Assembly (NCBI GenBank): GCA_030620005.1
Contig: JAUXAJ010000060.1
Span: 1-20,156, forward strand
Length of the DNA: 20,156 bases
Direction: 5' to 3'
DNA from: Promethearchaeota archaeon
GTDB lineage: Archaea > Asgardarchaeota > Lokiarchaeia > Sigynarchaeales > SOKP01
In this document: one piece after another, positions 1 through 7,287 of the stretch
Layout of the letters: the number at the start of each line of letters is the position of its first letter
Position numbering within the stretch: the stretch's first letter is position 1
Notes under the pieces: generated by a model
What the model was told of the DNA's origin: nothing
What the model saw: only the letters and a program-made list of their open reading frames with translations
The model's database searches: none
Made by a program: the position numbers and the translations under genes

Positions 1-2241
1 GGTATATACTTACGAAGAGAGTTTACTCTTTCTAAACAAATTCAGAAAGCGAGAATTTATATTTGTGGCTTGGGGCTTTACGAACTTCGAATAAATGGTA
101 AGAGAATAGGAGACCGACTCTTGGATCCTGCTTGCACGGATTATAATAAGATAGCCTTGTATTCAACATACGATGTAACCGATTCCTTGCGTAAAGAAAA
201 CGCAATAGGAGTGATCTTAGGGAATGGAAGATGTCTTGAAAATTTTAGATTTGATTTTCCGAAGCTAATCGTGCAGTTGAAAATTCATTACATGGATGGA
301 ACTGACGAATTAATATGTTCTGATGAAACTTGGAAGATATCTAATGGGCCGATTTTGCAAAATGGTATATATTTTGGAGAAATATACGATGCTCGATTGG
401 AAATGGCAGGATGGGACGCGCCAAATCATGACGACAATTCATGGGATAAAGCATTTCCCATCGATGGACCTGACCTTACTTCTCAAATGATACAACCAGT
501 TCGAGTTTCCAAAATTCTTGACGCTAAAAGCATTTATAGTCCCAAACCTGGTTTGTACGTATACGATTTTGGTCAAAATTTTGCTGGGTTTGTTAGGTTA
601 AAAGTTCACGGTCCAAGAGGATGTGAAATATCAATGAGGTTCTCAGAAATCGTTAACGATGACGGCACGCTTAATACAGCTACTAACGGTGGAGCACCGG
701 CAACTGATGTGTATATTTTAAAGGGTGAGGACGAGGAGGTCTTTGAACCACATTTCACTTATCATGGTTTTCGATTTGTTGAGGTTAGAGGATTTCCAGG
801 AGTTCCTACTATTGAAAATATCAAGGGTCTTTTTTTTCATACTGACGTGGAAAAAACTGGAAGTTTTAACTGTTCCAATGATCTGATTAATCAAATTCAT
901 AAGAACATAATTTGGGGTCAACTAAGTAATCTAATACACATTCCGACCGATTGCCCGCAGCGAGATGAGCGACACGGGTGGATGGGTGATGCGCAACTTA
1001 CTGCTGAAGAGGCAATTTTCAATTTTGATATGGCACAATTTTACTCAAAATTTTTAGAAGACATTAAATTAAGCCAAAAGGAAGATGGCAGCCTTTCAGA
1101 CGTGGTTCCACCATATTGGTCTTTTTATCCCTCAGATCCTGCTTGGGGTACTGCTTACGCTACTTTAATTTGGAATCTTTATTGGTATTACAATGATATA
1201 AGGGTAATTGAGATACATTATAACTCATTAAAAAAATATGTTAATTTTCTTGCTTCAAATGCTGAAGAGCACATATTATATAAATATGGGAAGTTTGGCG
1301 ATTGGTGTCCTCCATCAAGCATTACATCAAGAAAGACTCCCGTTGAACTTACATCAACGTGGTATTACTATCACGACACGCTGTTATTCTCAAGATTCGC
1401 TCAAATTTTAGGAAAAGAACGAGATCATTATGAATTCTTAAAAAGATCTGAAGAGATTAAGGAAGCTTTCAATAAAAAATTTCTAGGTTCAGGGAGCTAT
1501 GAAATTCCCCGATTATCTATGGTAGATCGAACAATTAGTCAAACTTCAAACGTTTTACCATTATTTTTAGACATGGTTCCAGAAAAGAAAAAGAGAAGAG
1601 TAATCTCTACATTATTACAGGGCGTAATTCAAGATCACGATTATCACGTGGACACAGGGATCGTTGGTACAAGATATTTATTGGATGTATTAACTGATAA
1701 TGGTCATCCTGACGTCGTTTACAAAATAGTCAACCAAAAAAGTTATCCTGGATGGGGTTACATGATTGTGGAAGGTGCTACAACTCTATGGGAACGCTGG
1801 GAAAAGTTAGAAGGCGGTGGAATGAACTCTCATAACCATATCATGCTTGGCACCGTTGATACGTGGTTCTACAAAACTCTCGCTGGAATTAAATCAGAAG
1901 AGCCCGCATGGAAAAAATTGAGGATAAAACCGTTCTTAGCTAAAGATTTAAAACATGTAGGAGCGTCTCTAAGAACAATCAGGGGTTTCATTCACGTATC
2001 ATGGGAAAAACACGATGGTCTTGTAAAACTTTTAGTTGAAATTCCTGTAGGATGTTCAGCAGATCTTTATATTCCTATAGAAAAGAATGAATCAACTATT
2101 AAGGAAAAAGAAATTACAATCTGGAAAAATGGAACCTCACAGCAATCCATTTCAGGAGCCTTGTTTAAAGAAACTCAAGAAAATCACGTCATGTATGAAA
2201 TTGGTTCAGGATTATATCAATTTACAATTTCAATAAAATGA
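1..2241 (+). CDS. Alpha-L-rhamnosidase, GH78 family (5' end outside window)
   Basis: Predicted to hydrolyse terminal alpha-L-rhamnose from glycans or glycosides by an inverting mechanism. The frame is open from base 1 and already reads as the family's N-terminal beta domain (YLRREF, then GLGLYELRINGKRIGD), so the TTG at 70 is internal and the true start lies upstream. Numbering from the window edge, the catalytic (alpha/alpha)6 domain carries TDCPQRDERHGWMGD at residues 316-330; E323 is the likely general acid. GATTLWERW follows, with E598 the likely base. A C-terminal beta domain ends at residue 746. Family members are usually about 850-1000 residues, so perhaps 100-200 residues are missing. 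Whether a signal peptide exists cannot be seen. A T8 run (2282-2289) follows. Family assignment is firm; substrate is inferred. By eye it is less AT-rich than neighbours, and GH78 is mainly bacterial, so acquisition from bacteria is possible. Confidence 0.92.
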   Translation, partial: GIYLRREFTLSKQIQKARIYICGLGLYELRINGKRIGDRLLDPACTDYNKIALYSTYDVTDSLRKENAIGVILGNGRCLENFRFDFPKLIVQLKIHYMDGTDELICSDETWKISNGPILQNGIYFGEIYDARLEMAGWDAPNHDDNSWDKAFPIDGPDLTSQMIQPVRVSKILDAKSIYSPKPGLYVYDFGQNFAGFVRLKVHGPRGCEISMRFSEIVNDDGTLNTATNGGAPATDVYILKGEDEEVFEPHFTYHGFRFVEVRGFPGVPTIENIKGLFFHTDVEKTGSFNCSNDLINQIHKNIIWGQLSNLIHIPTDCPQRDERHGWMGDAQLTAEEAIFNFDMAQFYSKFLEDIKLSQKEDGSLSDVVPPYWSFYPSDPAWGTAYATLIWNLYWYYNDIRVIEIHYNSLKKYVNFLASNAEEHILYKYGKFGDWCPPSSITSRKTPVELTSTWYYYHDTLLFSRFAQILGKERDHYEFLKRSEEIKEAFNKKFLGSGSYEIPRLSMVDRTISQTSNVLPLFLDMVPEKKKRRVISTLLQGVIQDHDYHVDTGIVGTRYLLDVLTDNGHPDVVYKIVNQKSYPGWGYMIVEGATTLWERWEKLEGGGMNSHNHIMLGTVDTWFYKTLAGIKSEEPAWKKLRIKPFLAKDLKHVGASLRTIRGFIHVSWEKHDGLVKLLVEIPVGCSADLYIPIEKNESTIKEKEITIWKNGTSQQSISGALFKETQENHVMYEIGSGLYQFTISIK

Positions 2242-2279
2242 ATTATTGCTTAGAAGCCTAAAAAGCACGACCCAAAGAA

Positions 2280-2290
2280 ACTTTTTTTTC
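2280..2290 (+). terminator. Poly-T terminator after the GH78 gene
   Basis: A run of eight T (2282-2289) lies about 40 bases after the GH78 stop and before the next promoter. Archaeal transcription commonly ends at such U-tracts without a strong hairpin. No convincing stem is seen here. Confidence 0.45.
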
Positions 2291-2382
2291 TAATATTTAT
2301 TATTCTTACTCCATTCTGGAAAAATTGCAAAACTACATTAATTTTTATATAAGAAATATGATATCTTTATTAAAATATTAAG

Positions 2383-2394
2383 ATATAAATATAT
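2383..2394 (+). promoter_or_regulatory. Candidate TATA box of the small GTPase gene
   Basis: An AT-only block reading tataaatatat lies about 50-60 bases before the GTPase start. With usual archaeal spacing (about 25 bases) transcription would begin near 2410-2418, giving a 25-35 base leader. Most of this region is AT-rich, so confidence is limited. Confidence 0.35.
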
Positions 2395-2442
2395 AGGAAA
2401 TTTTTTTAAGAAAAAATTAAATTTTAAATCGCATTCGTAATT

Positions 2443-2979
2443 TTGGTGAATATAATTAAGCAAATTGCCCTAAAGTTTCTGATTCTTGGAGATGGAAGTG
2501 TCGGAAAAACTACATTACTTCATAGATATGTGAAAAGAGAATTCATAGATACAACCACAATGACGATTGGAGTAGAATTTTTGAATAAAGTAGTGACCAT
2601 AGAATCAGTGAAGTGTCAGTTAATCTTATGGGATATAACGGGGCAGGCTCGTTTCAGACATGTTATTGAAAAGTACCTAAAAGGAGCAAGCGGAGTTTTA
2701 TTACTATTTGACATTACCAACATGACAAGTTTTGTAAATATTGAGAAATGGATACATCTCTTAAGAAAATATTACGAAGAACCTTCGGTTATTCTTATAG
2801 CAGCAAAATGCGACCTCGAAAAAGAATTTTCAGTAGTTAGCGAGTTATACGCCAAACGGCAAGTAGAACGTTTTAACATGATTGATATTGTTAAAACTTC
2901 TTCTAAATCTGGATTAAACGTTGATCTTGCTTTTGAAACTTTAATTAAACACGTGCTAAAATTGAAAACTTTTATTTAA
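2443..2979 (+). CDS. Ras/Rab-superfamily small GTPase
   Basis: A single-domain GTP-binding switch protein of 178 residues, the usual length of a Rab/Ras G domain. Motifs in order: P-loop GDGSVGKT (16-23), switch I threonine T41 in TIGVEF, switch II WDITGQARF (63-71) with the catalytic-type glutamine Q68, G4 as AKCD (121-124), and G5 as TSSK (152-155). G4 departs from NKxD because the guanine-contacting asparagine is alanine. There is no C-terminal cysteine, so no prenylation signal; membrane attachment, if any, must come from a partner. The start is TTG 2443 or the adjacent GTG 2446; no clear Shine-Dalgarno is present, so the message may be nearly leaderless. Such GTPases are abundant in Asgard genomes. 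The partner and process are not identifiable from sequence. Confidence 0.93.
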   Translation: MVNIIKQIALKFLILGDGSVGKTTLLHRYVKREFIDTTTMTIGVEFLNKVVTIESVKCQLILWDITGQARFRHVIEKYLKGASGVLLLFDITNMTSFVNIEKWIHLLRKYYEEPSVILIAAKCDLEKEFSVVSELYAKRQVERFNMIDIVKTSSKSGLNVDLAFETLIKHVLKLKTFI

Positions 2980-2995
2980 AATTCAGTTCTTCACG

Positions 2996-3004
2996 TGTTT
3001 TTTA
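2996..3004 (+). terminator. T-run after the GTPase gene
   Basis: A six-T run directly follows a CACGTG palindrome about 20 bases after the GTPase stop. It is consistent with an archaeal poly-U terminator, but weak. Confidence 0.35.
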
Positions 3005-3205
3005 TTAAATTATTGGAAAAAAAAAATCTAAACAGAAACCTTATTATACTTTTTGTACGTTAATAACCTTCCAATTATTTATAAAATATTATCAACGAAT
3101 AGTTGATACAATAAAAACTTATTAAAACGATTAAATTTTTATTAGAATCATTGGTTCATGCAAATCATGCGTGGTATTCAAATAATGTAAAAAGGTAAAG
3201 TCTTC

Positions 3206-4078
3206 ATGTTTCGAGAAAAAATAGAAAAAAATTCCCTCGTTTTATATTTTGTTATCAGTTATGTTATAATGATTGTTTGTGTAGTTCTTCAATTAGTTTT
3301 TAACATTCTTAGCTTTTCACACGTGAGTTTTACTGTCCAGGGATTTATACTATGGGTTTTCATGGTTTTTAGTCCTACGATTTCAGCCACGATTATAACT
3401 GGTATTGTTAGTGGATGGACGGGAATTAAAACCTTGTATAAAGGATTTTCGATTTGGAAAGTGGGATTTATTTGGTATTTTGCGGCATTTTTATTTCTCA
3501 TCGGTCCACTTGCTGCAGGCTTTTTTTACGCTATTTTTGGAGGAGAATCCCCCGGAATTGACCCCAATCTAACAATTCAGATATTCATATCTTCCATGAT
3601 ATTTGGATTGTTTTCTGGTCCTCTAAGTGAAGAAACTGGTTGGCGAGGTTTTGCCTTGCCAAGACTTGAAGCTAAATATGGTGCTCTTGTATCCAGTCTC
3701 ATTTTGGGCATAATATGGACGTTCTGGCACCTACCACTATATTTTGTACCTGGTTCTTCGCAAGTTGGAATTCCATTTCCGATATACATGATTCTCGTTG
3801 TTTCCATAGCAATTATAATGACCTGGGCATACAATAATACAAAAGGGAGTTTAATCATAACTATATTGATACATTTCTGTTTTAATTTCAGTAGTGTATT
3901 AGTTACATCGATGTTAGGATTAATACCCATGACGGTATTTTTCATCGTTGGTGGGGCGATGATCGTTGCTTATTTGATAGTAATTATAATGCATGGAGGT
4001 CCTGAAAAGCTTTCACGAAAACCAGACGAAGAAATGCCTTTTAAAAAAATTATAATGAAAAATTTTGAAGAAAAATAG
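3206..4078 (+). CDS. CPBP-family (CAAX-like/ABI) intramembrane metalloprotease
   Basis: A 290-residue polytopic membrane protein with about seven or eight hydrophobic segments. It carries the three signatures of the CPBP (PF02517, Rce1-like) family: EETGWR (142-147), FWH (173-175), and HxxxN as H223-N227, which together supply the glutamates and histidines of the active site. Family members cleave within or next to the membrane; eukaryotic Rce1 trims prenylated CAAX proteins, while archaeal and bacterial substrates are mostly unknown. The ATG at 3206 has an AGGT stretch about 11 bases upstream. The gene follows the GTPase on the same strand with a 226-base gap that includes a T-run, so it is probably a separate unit. 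The GTPase lacks a C-terminal cysteine, so adjacency should not be read as a CAAX-processing pair. Confidence 0.9.
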   Translation: MFREKIEKNSLVLYFVISYVIMIVCVVLQLVFNILSFSHVSFTVQGFILWVFMVFSPTISATIITGIVSGWTGIKTLYKGFSIWKVGFIWYFAAFLFLIGPLAAGFFYAIFGGESPGIDPNLTIQIFISSMIFGLFSGPLSEETGWRGFALPRLEAKYGALVSSLILGIIWTFWHLPLYFVPGSSQVGIPFPIYMILVVSIAIIMTWAYNNTKGSLIITILIHFCFNFSSVLVTSMLGLIPMTVFFIVGGAMIVAYLIVIIMHGGPEKLSRKPDEEMPFKKIIMKNFEEK

Positions 4079-4265
4079 AATTGTGAACAATTCTTGATCT
4101 TGAAAGTAATTAATTATCTGCTAAACATCTAGAATGTATTTGGATTTACAAACAATGTCTTTTTTCATGCAGTTGGAGAAGCATTAATTCAAGACTATGA
4201 ATATTCATTGAATAGTATACATAGAATTTGAAAAGAGAGGGAAGTCTAAAAAGAAAAGATTAAGG

Positions 4266-4379
4266 ATGAGCATTGTTCCAAAGAAAGAGAATTTTGAACC
4301 GTCTTTAGAGTTTGATAATAGAAGATATGAAATTTTATTGAATATTGAAGAGACTCTCAACCAAGCATCTTATTATTAA
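4266..4379 (+). CDS. Doubtful small ORF of 37 codons
   Basis: ATG 4266 to TAA 4377-4379 encodes 37 residues, starting MSIVPKKENF and ending NQASYY. The frame is open back to 4212, after a TGA, and the upstream part is rich in Lys/Arg. An AAGG sits immediately before the ATG, too close to act as a normal ribosome site. It could be a real small protein, a decayed gene end, or chance. No family is recognised. Confidence 0.2.
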   Translation: MSIVPKKENFEPSLEFDNRRYEILLNIEETLNQASYY

Positions 4380-4411
4380 ATAAATACAATCTTTTTGTAA
4401 TTTGGGTTTCA

Positions 4412-4420
4412 TTTTTTTAT
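4412..4420 (+). terminator. T7 run, possible terminator
   Basis: Seven consecutive T, then AT-repeats, downstream of the + strand genes and upstream of the convergent GH114 gene. The only support is the U-tract. Confidence 0.3.
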
Positions 4421-4516
4421 TATTATTATTAATATATGTTCAATCAAATAACTAAAGGACTATATTAACATAATTGAAAAATCTTTTCTGAATTTTAGCT
4501 CATTTTATATTTTTAA

Positions 4517-5560
4517 TCAGGTTGCTGGATAAAAAATATATTCTCTCAAATTACCTAGTTCCCTTTCAGCAGCATATGGTATGAAACTATTATCAACGCA
4601 CAACTCATAAAATTCTTGAATATTATTTTCAGTAGTAGGATAATCTATTATTAATACGACTTTATTTGCTTCCAAGGCTTTATTTAAATTATTTAAACCC
4701 TTTTCTCTCCAAGATTCTGTAGTTCGGGCATTATCATTGAAAAATAAATCTTCACGCCCAATTCCATCAATATTATTTAAATATTTAGAATTTAGCAGGA
4801 GTTCGTTTCCATTTTGTACAAAAACAGCAAAATCAAAACCTGATTTAGCTTTAACGTAATTAGAAATGTTTACAACAAAATTCACCATGTACAGATCTGC
4901 GTGTGGAATCGTTTTTTGATAATATTCATAAGCATCAATAATGTCCATGTAAATCCCGTCAAAACCAGCGTTAATAATTTTATCCAAATATTTAAAAATG
5001 ACCTTTTGCCAGCCATGCTTCCAATATTTTACTTTGTAATTCCCTTCCCAATCTGGGTTTTCAATATCTAACCAATCTGGAGCAGCCGCTTCTGGAACTC
5101 CATCATTATTGCTATCCCATTTATTCTCCCAATAAAATCGATAGTTTTCAGCTTCTCCAATACTAATATACGAGATTAGAAGTTTTTCACATTCCCCACT
5201 AGATTTCATTGTGGTTACAGCATTTCTCGAATATTCACCAGATTCTTCCCCGTTTGAAGAAAAATCTATGATTACAAAATCATATTTGGAATCTACTACA
5301 CTTTCAACCCTAATATCTTGAAGATAGTAAGCAAAATCATCAATTATTTTTCCACTTATAAAAAATTGTGTTCTTTCATCGTTTTGGAATATAACTACAA
5401 TAATAACGAATGATCCCGCTGATAAGCCGATTAATATAATTAGAAATAGAGCTAAAATTGTTTTTTTGTTCATTACAAAACTAATAGAATACATATTTTT
5501 ATTCTTTTTCTCAATTTTATAAATATATTTAATCAAATCTTTAATGGATAGCGTTAACAT
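4517..5560 (-). CDS. GH114/TM1410-like glycosidase, membrane-anchored or secreted
   Basis: A TIM-barrel glycosidase of the GH114 (PF03537, DUF297, TM1410/MJ1477) group, related to endo-alpha-1,4-polygalactosaminidases. Recognisable segments are FVIIDFS (residues 95-101), YISIGEAENYRFYW (131-144), DWLDIENPDWEGNY (162-175) and GFDGIYMDIIDAYEY (199-213), with acidic residues at strand ends as expected for a catalytic barrel. A hydrophobic helix at 35-57 with lysines before it is a signal peptide or anchor, so the enzyme acts outside the cell, presumably on amino-sugar polysaccharide. The ATG at 5560 gives a polar 29-residue leader. ATG 5473 (residue 30) would place the signal sequence at the N-terminus and leave room for divergent promoters, and may be the true start. 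Neither has a clear Shine-Dalgarno. Substrate is inferred from the family only. Confidence 0.87.
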   Translation of the reverse strand: MLTLSIKDLIKYIYKIEKKNKNMYSISFVMNKKTILALFLIILIGLSAGSFVIIVVIFQNDERTQFFISGKIIDDFAYYLQDIRVESVVDSKYDFVIIDFSSNGEESGEYSRNAVTTMKSSGECEKLLISYISIGEAENYRFYWENKWDSNNDGVPEAAAPDWLDIENPDWEGNYKVKYWKHGWQKVIFKYLDKIINAGFDGIYMDIIDAYEYYQKTIPHADLYMVNFVVNISNYVKAKSGFDFAVFVQNGNELLLNSKYLNNIDGIGREDLFFNDNARTTESWREKGLNNLNKALEANKVVLIIDYPTTENNIQEFYELCVDNSFIPYAAERELGNLREYIFYPAT

Positions 5561-5605
5561 AATTTTTAAGAAAAAACTTTTCTTTTTTAAAGGATTTTAA
5601 TAAGC

Positions 5606-5953
5606 ATGCCAGATGAGTCTGATTTTAAAAATTACAAAACGATTGAGGAATTTGGTAAAACCGTGGAAGGGTCAAGATATTATCACGATTTATATTTAAA
5701 GGCAGTAAATCATCCAATAAGACGAAAAATTCTACATGTCGTAAACGATGCGAAAAGAATTTCAAAAAATGCCCTGATAAAAAGGCTCATTGAAGATGAT
5801 GTTATTGACGACGAGAAAGTGTTCAAATATAACATTGATTTTTTAATAAAAGCACTTTGCATAAATCCAAGCAAGGATGAGAAAGTCCTTGATATTTATT
5901 ACGAGATAACTCAAGCAGGAAAAGTGGTTGAATACTACGAGGAAAAAAATTAA
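5606..5953 (+). CDS. ArsR-like winged-helix DNA-binding protein, paralog 1
   Basis: A 115-residue protein with the typical archaeal wHTH opening LKAVNHPIRRKIL (about 31-43), a recognition-helix region ending KRLIEDD, and a C-terminal wing YEITQAGKVVEYYE. The family consists of small DNA-binding transcription regulators. No cysteine/histidine metal site is evident, so an inducer cannot be proposed. It is about 59% identical (hand count, 48 of 82 aligned positions) to the gene at 6703, so the two arose by duplication. It starts 45 bases from the divergent GH114 ATG at 5560 (132 from the alternative start), so it may share or control that promoter region. AAAGGA lies about 11 bases before the ATG. 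Its first 30 residues have no counterpart in paralog 2. Confidence 0.82.
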   Translation: MPDESDFKNYKTIEEFGKTVEGSRYYHDLYLKAVNHPIRRKILHVVNDAKRISKNALIKRLIEDDVIDDEKVFKYNIDFLIKALCINPSKDEKVLDIYYEITQAGKVVEYYEEKN

Positions 5954-5964
5954 ATAATTTCTAT

Positions 5965-6450
5965 TTATTTAAAATATTTCTCAAAACAAGAACAACAAGG
6001 AATTCCAAAATTTAGGTTTAACTTTCGCAATTTTTTATTTTTTACGCTTAAATTCATAAATCTTACTAGATCTCCGACTAATTTTTGTTTTCCCTCATCA
6101 ATATAATATTCTTTTAGATTATTACTGTGATTTCTTCCCTTGCATACTGGACATTTTGAATAAAAATCAACAAACTTGCGCAGATTTTCCTTTTCTTTAT
6201 AAGTTAGGTTTTTAAGTCTAATATGAAGTTTATTGCCAAATAAATCTGTCAAATTATCTAACTCGTAAAACATTTCTTCTCTTAATTGATTGGCACTGCT
6301 ATCAATCGTGTCTTCTTCTTTTAAATCTAAATGTGTGTCAGAATGAGCCGAATAAATGTCATTTTGACCGTATTTTTCAAAATATTTTAGAATTTCGTTA
6401 AAAAGGAGCAATGGTTTGCCATTCTTTTCTGTTGAATGCTTTTCACTCAC
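5965..6450 (-). CDS. Uncharacterised zinc-ribbon-like protein
   Basis: A 161-residue protein I cannot assign to a family. The middle is polar and helical. Two cysteine clusters, CPVC (100-103) and CCSC (152-155), are spaced like the knuckles of a zinc ribbon or treble clef, suggesting a metal-stabilised C-terminal domain for nucleic-acid or protein binding. The start is GTG 6450; the next in-frame options lie well inside. The stop is 11 bases from the stop of wHTH paralog 1, so the two converge, while its 5' end diverges from paralog 2 across 252 bases. Its position between two duplicated regulators suggests the three form a unit, but no function is claimed. Confidence 0.65.
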   Translation of the reverse strand: MSEKHSTEKNGKPLLLFNEILKYFEKYGQNDIYSAHSDTHLDLKEEDTIDSSANQLREEMFYELDNLTDLFGNKLHIRLKNLTYKEKENLRKFVDFYSKCPVCKGRNHSNNLKEYYIDEGKQKLVGDLVRFMNLSVKNKKLRKLNLNFGIPCCSCFEKYFK

Positions 6451-6690
6451 GAATTACCAGCAAATTTTATTCTTGAAATGATTTATTTGTACAATTTTTA
6501 AATAAAAATTCAAATTAAAATATTTAATTATGCTATCTTAAAAAATACATCGTTCAACCAAATAATTCGTCCATTACTTTAGAATCATAAAAATGACTTA
6601 ACGAGATTCACTTTTAAATTATAAACGATATTTATTTTAAATTACTCTTTTTCTACTTATCAAATAAAGATTAATAAATGATAGAAAATC

Positions 6691-6694
6691 GAGG
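6691..6694 (+). promoter_or_regulatory. Shine-Dalgarno GAGG of wHTH paralog 2
   Basis: GAGG lies eight bases before ATG 6703 and supports that start over the ATG at 6696, whose frame stops after four codons. Confidence 0.55.
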
Positions 6695-6702
6695 CATGAA
6701 TA

Positions 6703-7005
6703 ATGAATGATGAACATCAAAATTCTAAAAAAAGAACAGTATCGCACTCTGTCATGTTAAAAGCTGTAAATCATCCGATTAGAAGAAAAATGTTAGAGAT
6801 CGTGAACGAAAATAATTTCATTAAAAAGGATGACTTTTTAAAACGGCTTATCGAGGATGACATTATCGCAGATGAAGGAACTTTTGATTATAACACGAAT
6901 TTTCTAATCCAAGCGCAGTGTATCATAGCACATCAAGATGATAATTCAGACGAAATTAGTTACGAAATTACACGAGCTGGAAAAGTAATAGAACATTATG
7001 AATAA
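6703..7005 (+). CDS. ArsR-like winged-helix DNA-binding protein, paralog 2
   Basis: A 100-residue wHTH protein closely related to the 5606-5953 gene: it shares LKAVNHPIRRK, KRLIEDD and the wing YEITRAGKVIEHYE with no gaps across 82 positions. The N-terminal extension is shorter (about 18 residues) and Lys/Ser-rich. Differences cluster in the second helix and in the loop before the wing, as would fit divergence in DNA target or dimer partner. GAGG eight bases upstream fixes the ATG. The transcript is separated from the RNA leader that follows by about 140 AT-rich bases. The most likely role is a local transcription regulator; its targets are unknown. Confidence 0.82.
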   Translation: MNDEHQNSKKRTVSHSVMLKAVNHPIRRKMLEIVNENNFIKKDDFLKRLIEDDIIADEGTFDYNTNFLIQAQCIIAHQDDNSDEISYEITRAGKVIEHYE

Positions 7006-7147
7006 GCTAAATTGTATAAAAATTCACTAATTTCTATTAAAAAAAATGTTAACTGCTTCTGGATTAGATTAAGTTCTTTAATAATTTAAATAGTCCTTTA
7101 AATTCAGAAAAAATCTTTAGCAAAAAATAGATATTATTTTTTAATTA

Positions 7148-7158
7148 TTAAATATTTA
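7148..7158 (+). promoter_or_regulatory. TATA-like box placing transcription start at the RNA leader
   Basis: An attaaatattta block lies 20-25 bases before the first base pair of the structured leader. With normal archaeal spacing, transcription would begin near 7176-7180, exactly where the first stem opens. This agreement makes the box more credible than other AT-rich stretches nearby. Confidence 0.45.
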
Positions 7159-7178
7159 TGCAATTGAAAAAGAAAAAA

Positions 7179-7248
7179 GTACGCCATTGTCGAAAGACGG
7201 GTGTACTGGTGGAAATCCGCCACCGACATTAAAAAAACGGATTAATGC
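7179..7248 (+). ncRNA. Structured mRNA leader, candidate riboswitch
   Basis: This island of higher GC in very AT-rich surroundings can fold into three adjacent hairpins. P1 pairs 7179-7185 with 7200-7206 (seven pairs, one G-U) around an inner GTC/GAC stem (7189-7191 with 7196-7198) capped by a GAAA tetraloop. P2 pairs GGTGG 7208-7212 with CCACC 7220-7224, leaving loop AAATCCG, or alternatively with CCGCC 7217-7221, leaving loop AAAT. P3 pairs CATTAA 7227-7232 with TTAATG 7242-7247, with CGGA in the loop at 7238-7241. TCCG in loop 2 (7216-7219) is complementary to that CGGA, so a kissing loop is possible, and only in the first register. The element ends 40 bases before the ACT-like gene. Positions 7208-7225 fit the cobalamin-core pattern GGTGnAAnTCCnnnRCnG, but the CCCGC segment is missing. 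Pairings are seen directly; ligand and function are unknown. Confidence 0.6.
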
Positions 7249-7287
7249 AAACTAGAACAAAAACAAAGTAGTTAGAAAGAAAATAAC

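Larger units (their letters stand above)
4079..4516. other. Intergenic region between convergent genes
   Basis: This 438-base AT-rich gap lies between the CPBP protease (+) and the GH114 gene (-). It holds one doubtful short ORF (4266-4379) and a T7 run at 4412-4418, within TTATTATTATT-type simple sequence, that could end + strand transcription. No tRNA-like folding, long repeat or other gene is seen. Confidence 0.6.

Noticed and set aside
2951..3324. Repeated CACGTG palindromes as an operator set
   Set aside because: Several copies occur (near 2951, 2992 and 3319), but some lie inside coding sequence and there is no regular spacing or extended symmetry, so chance is the simplest explanation.
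2443..4078. GTPase and CPBP protease as a prenyl-processing pair
   Set aside because: The GTPase has no C-terminal CAAX or any terminal cysteine, and a T-run and 226 bases separate the genes.
4402..4436. Simple TTATTATTATT sequence as a repeat or CRISPR element
   Set aside because: It is a short AT microsatellite-like run. No array of spaced identical repeats is present anywhere in the window.
7208..7224. A tRNA T-arm within the leader
   Set aside because: The five-pair stem and seven-base loop resemble a T-arm, but the loop is AAATCCG rather than TTCRANY, and no acceptor, D or anticodon arms can be fitted.
7199..7253. A true cobalamin riboswitch
   Set aside because: The GGTGnAAnTCCnnnRCnG pattern fits, but the CCCGC segment and the four-way junction of the known classes are not found. 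A short-pattern match is not enough without a covariance search.
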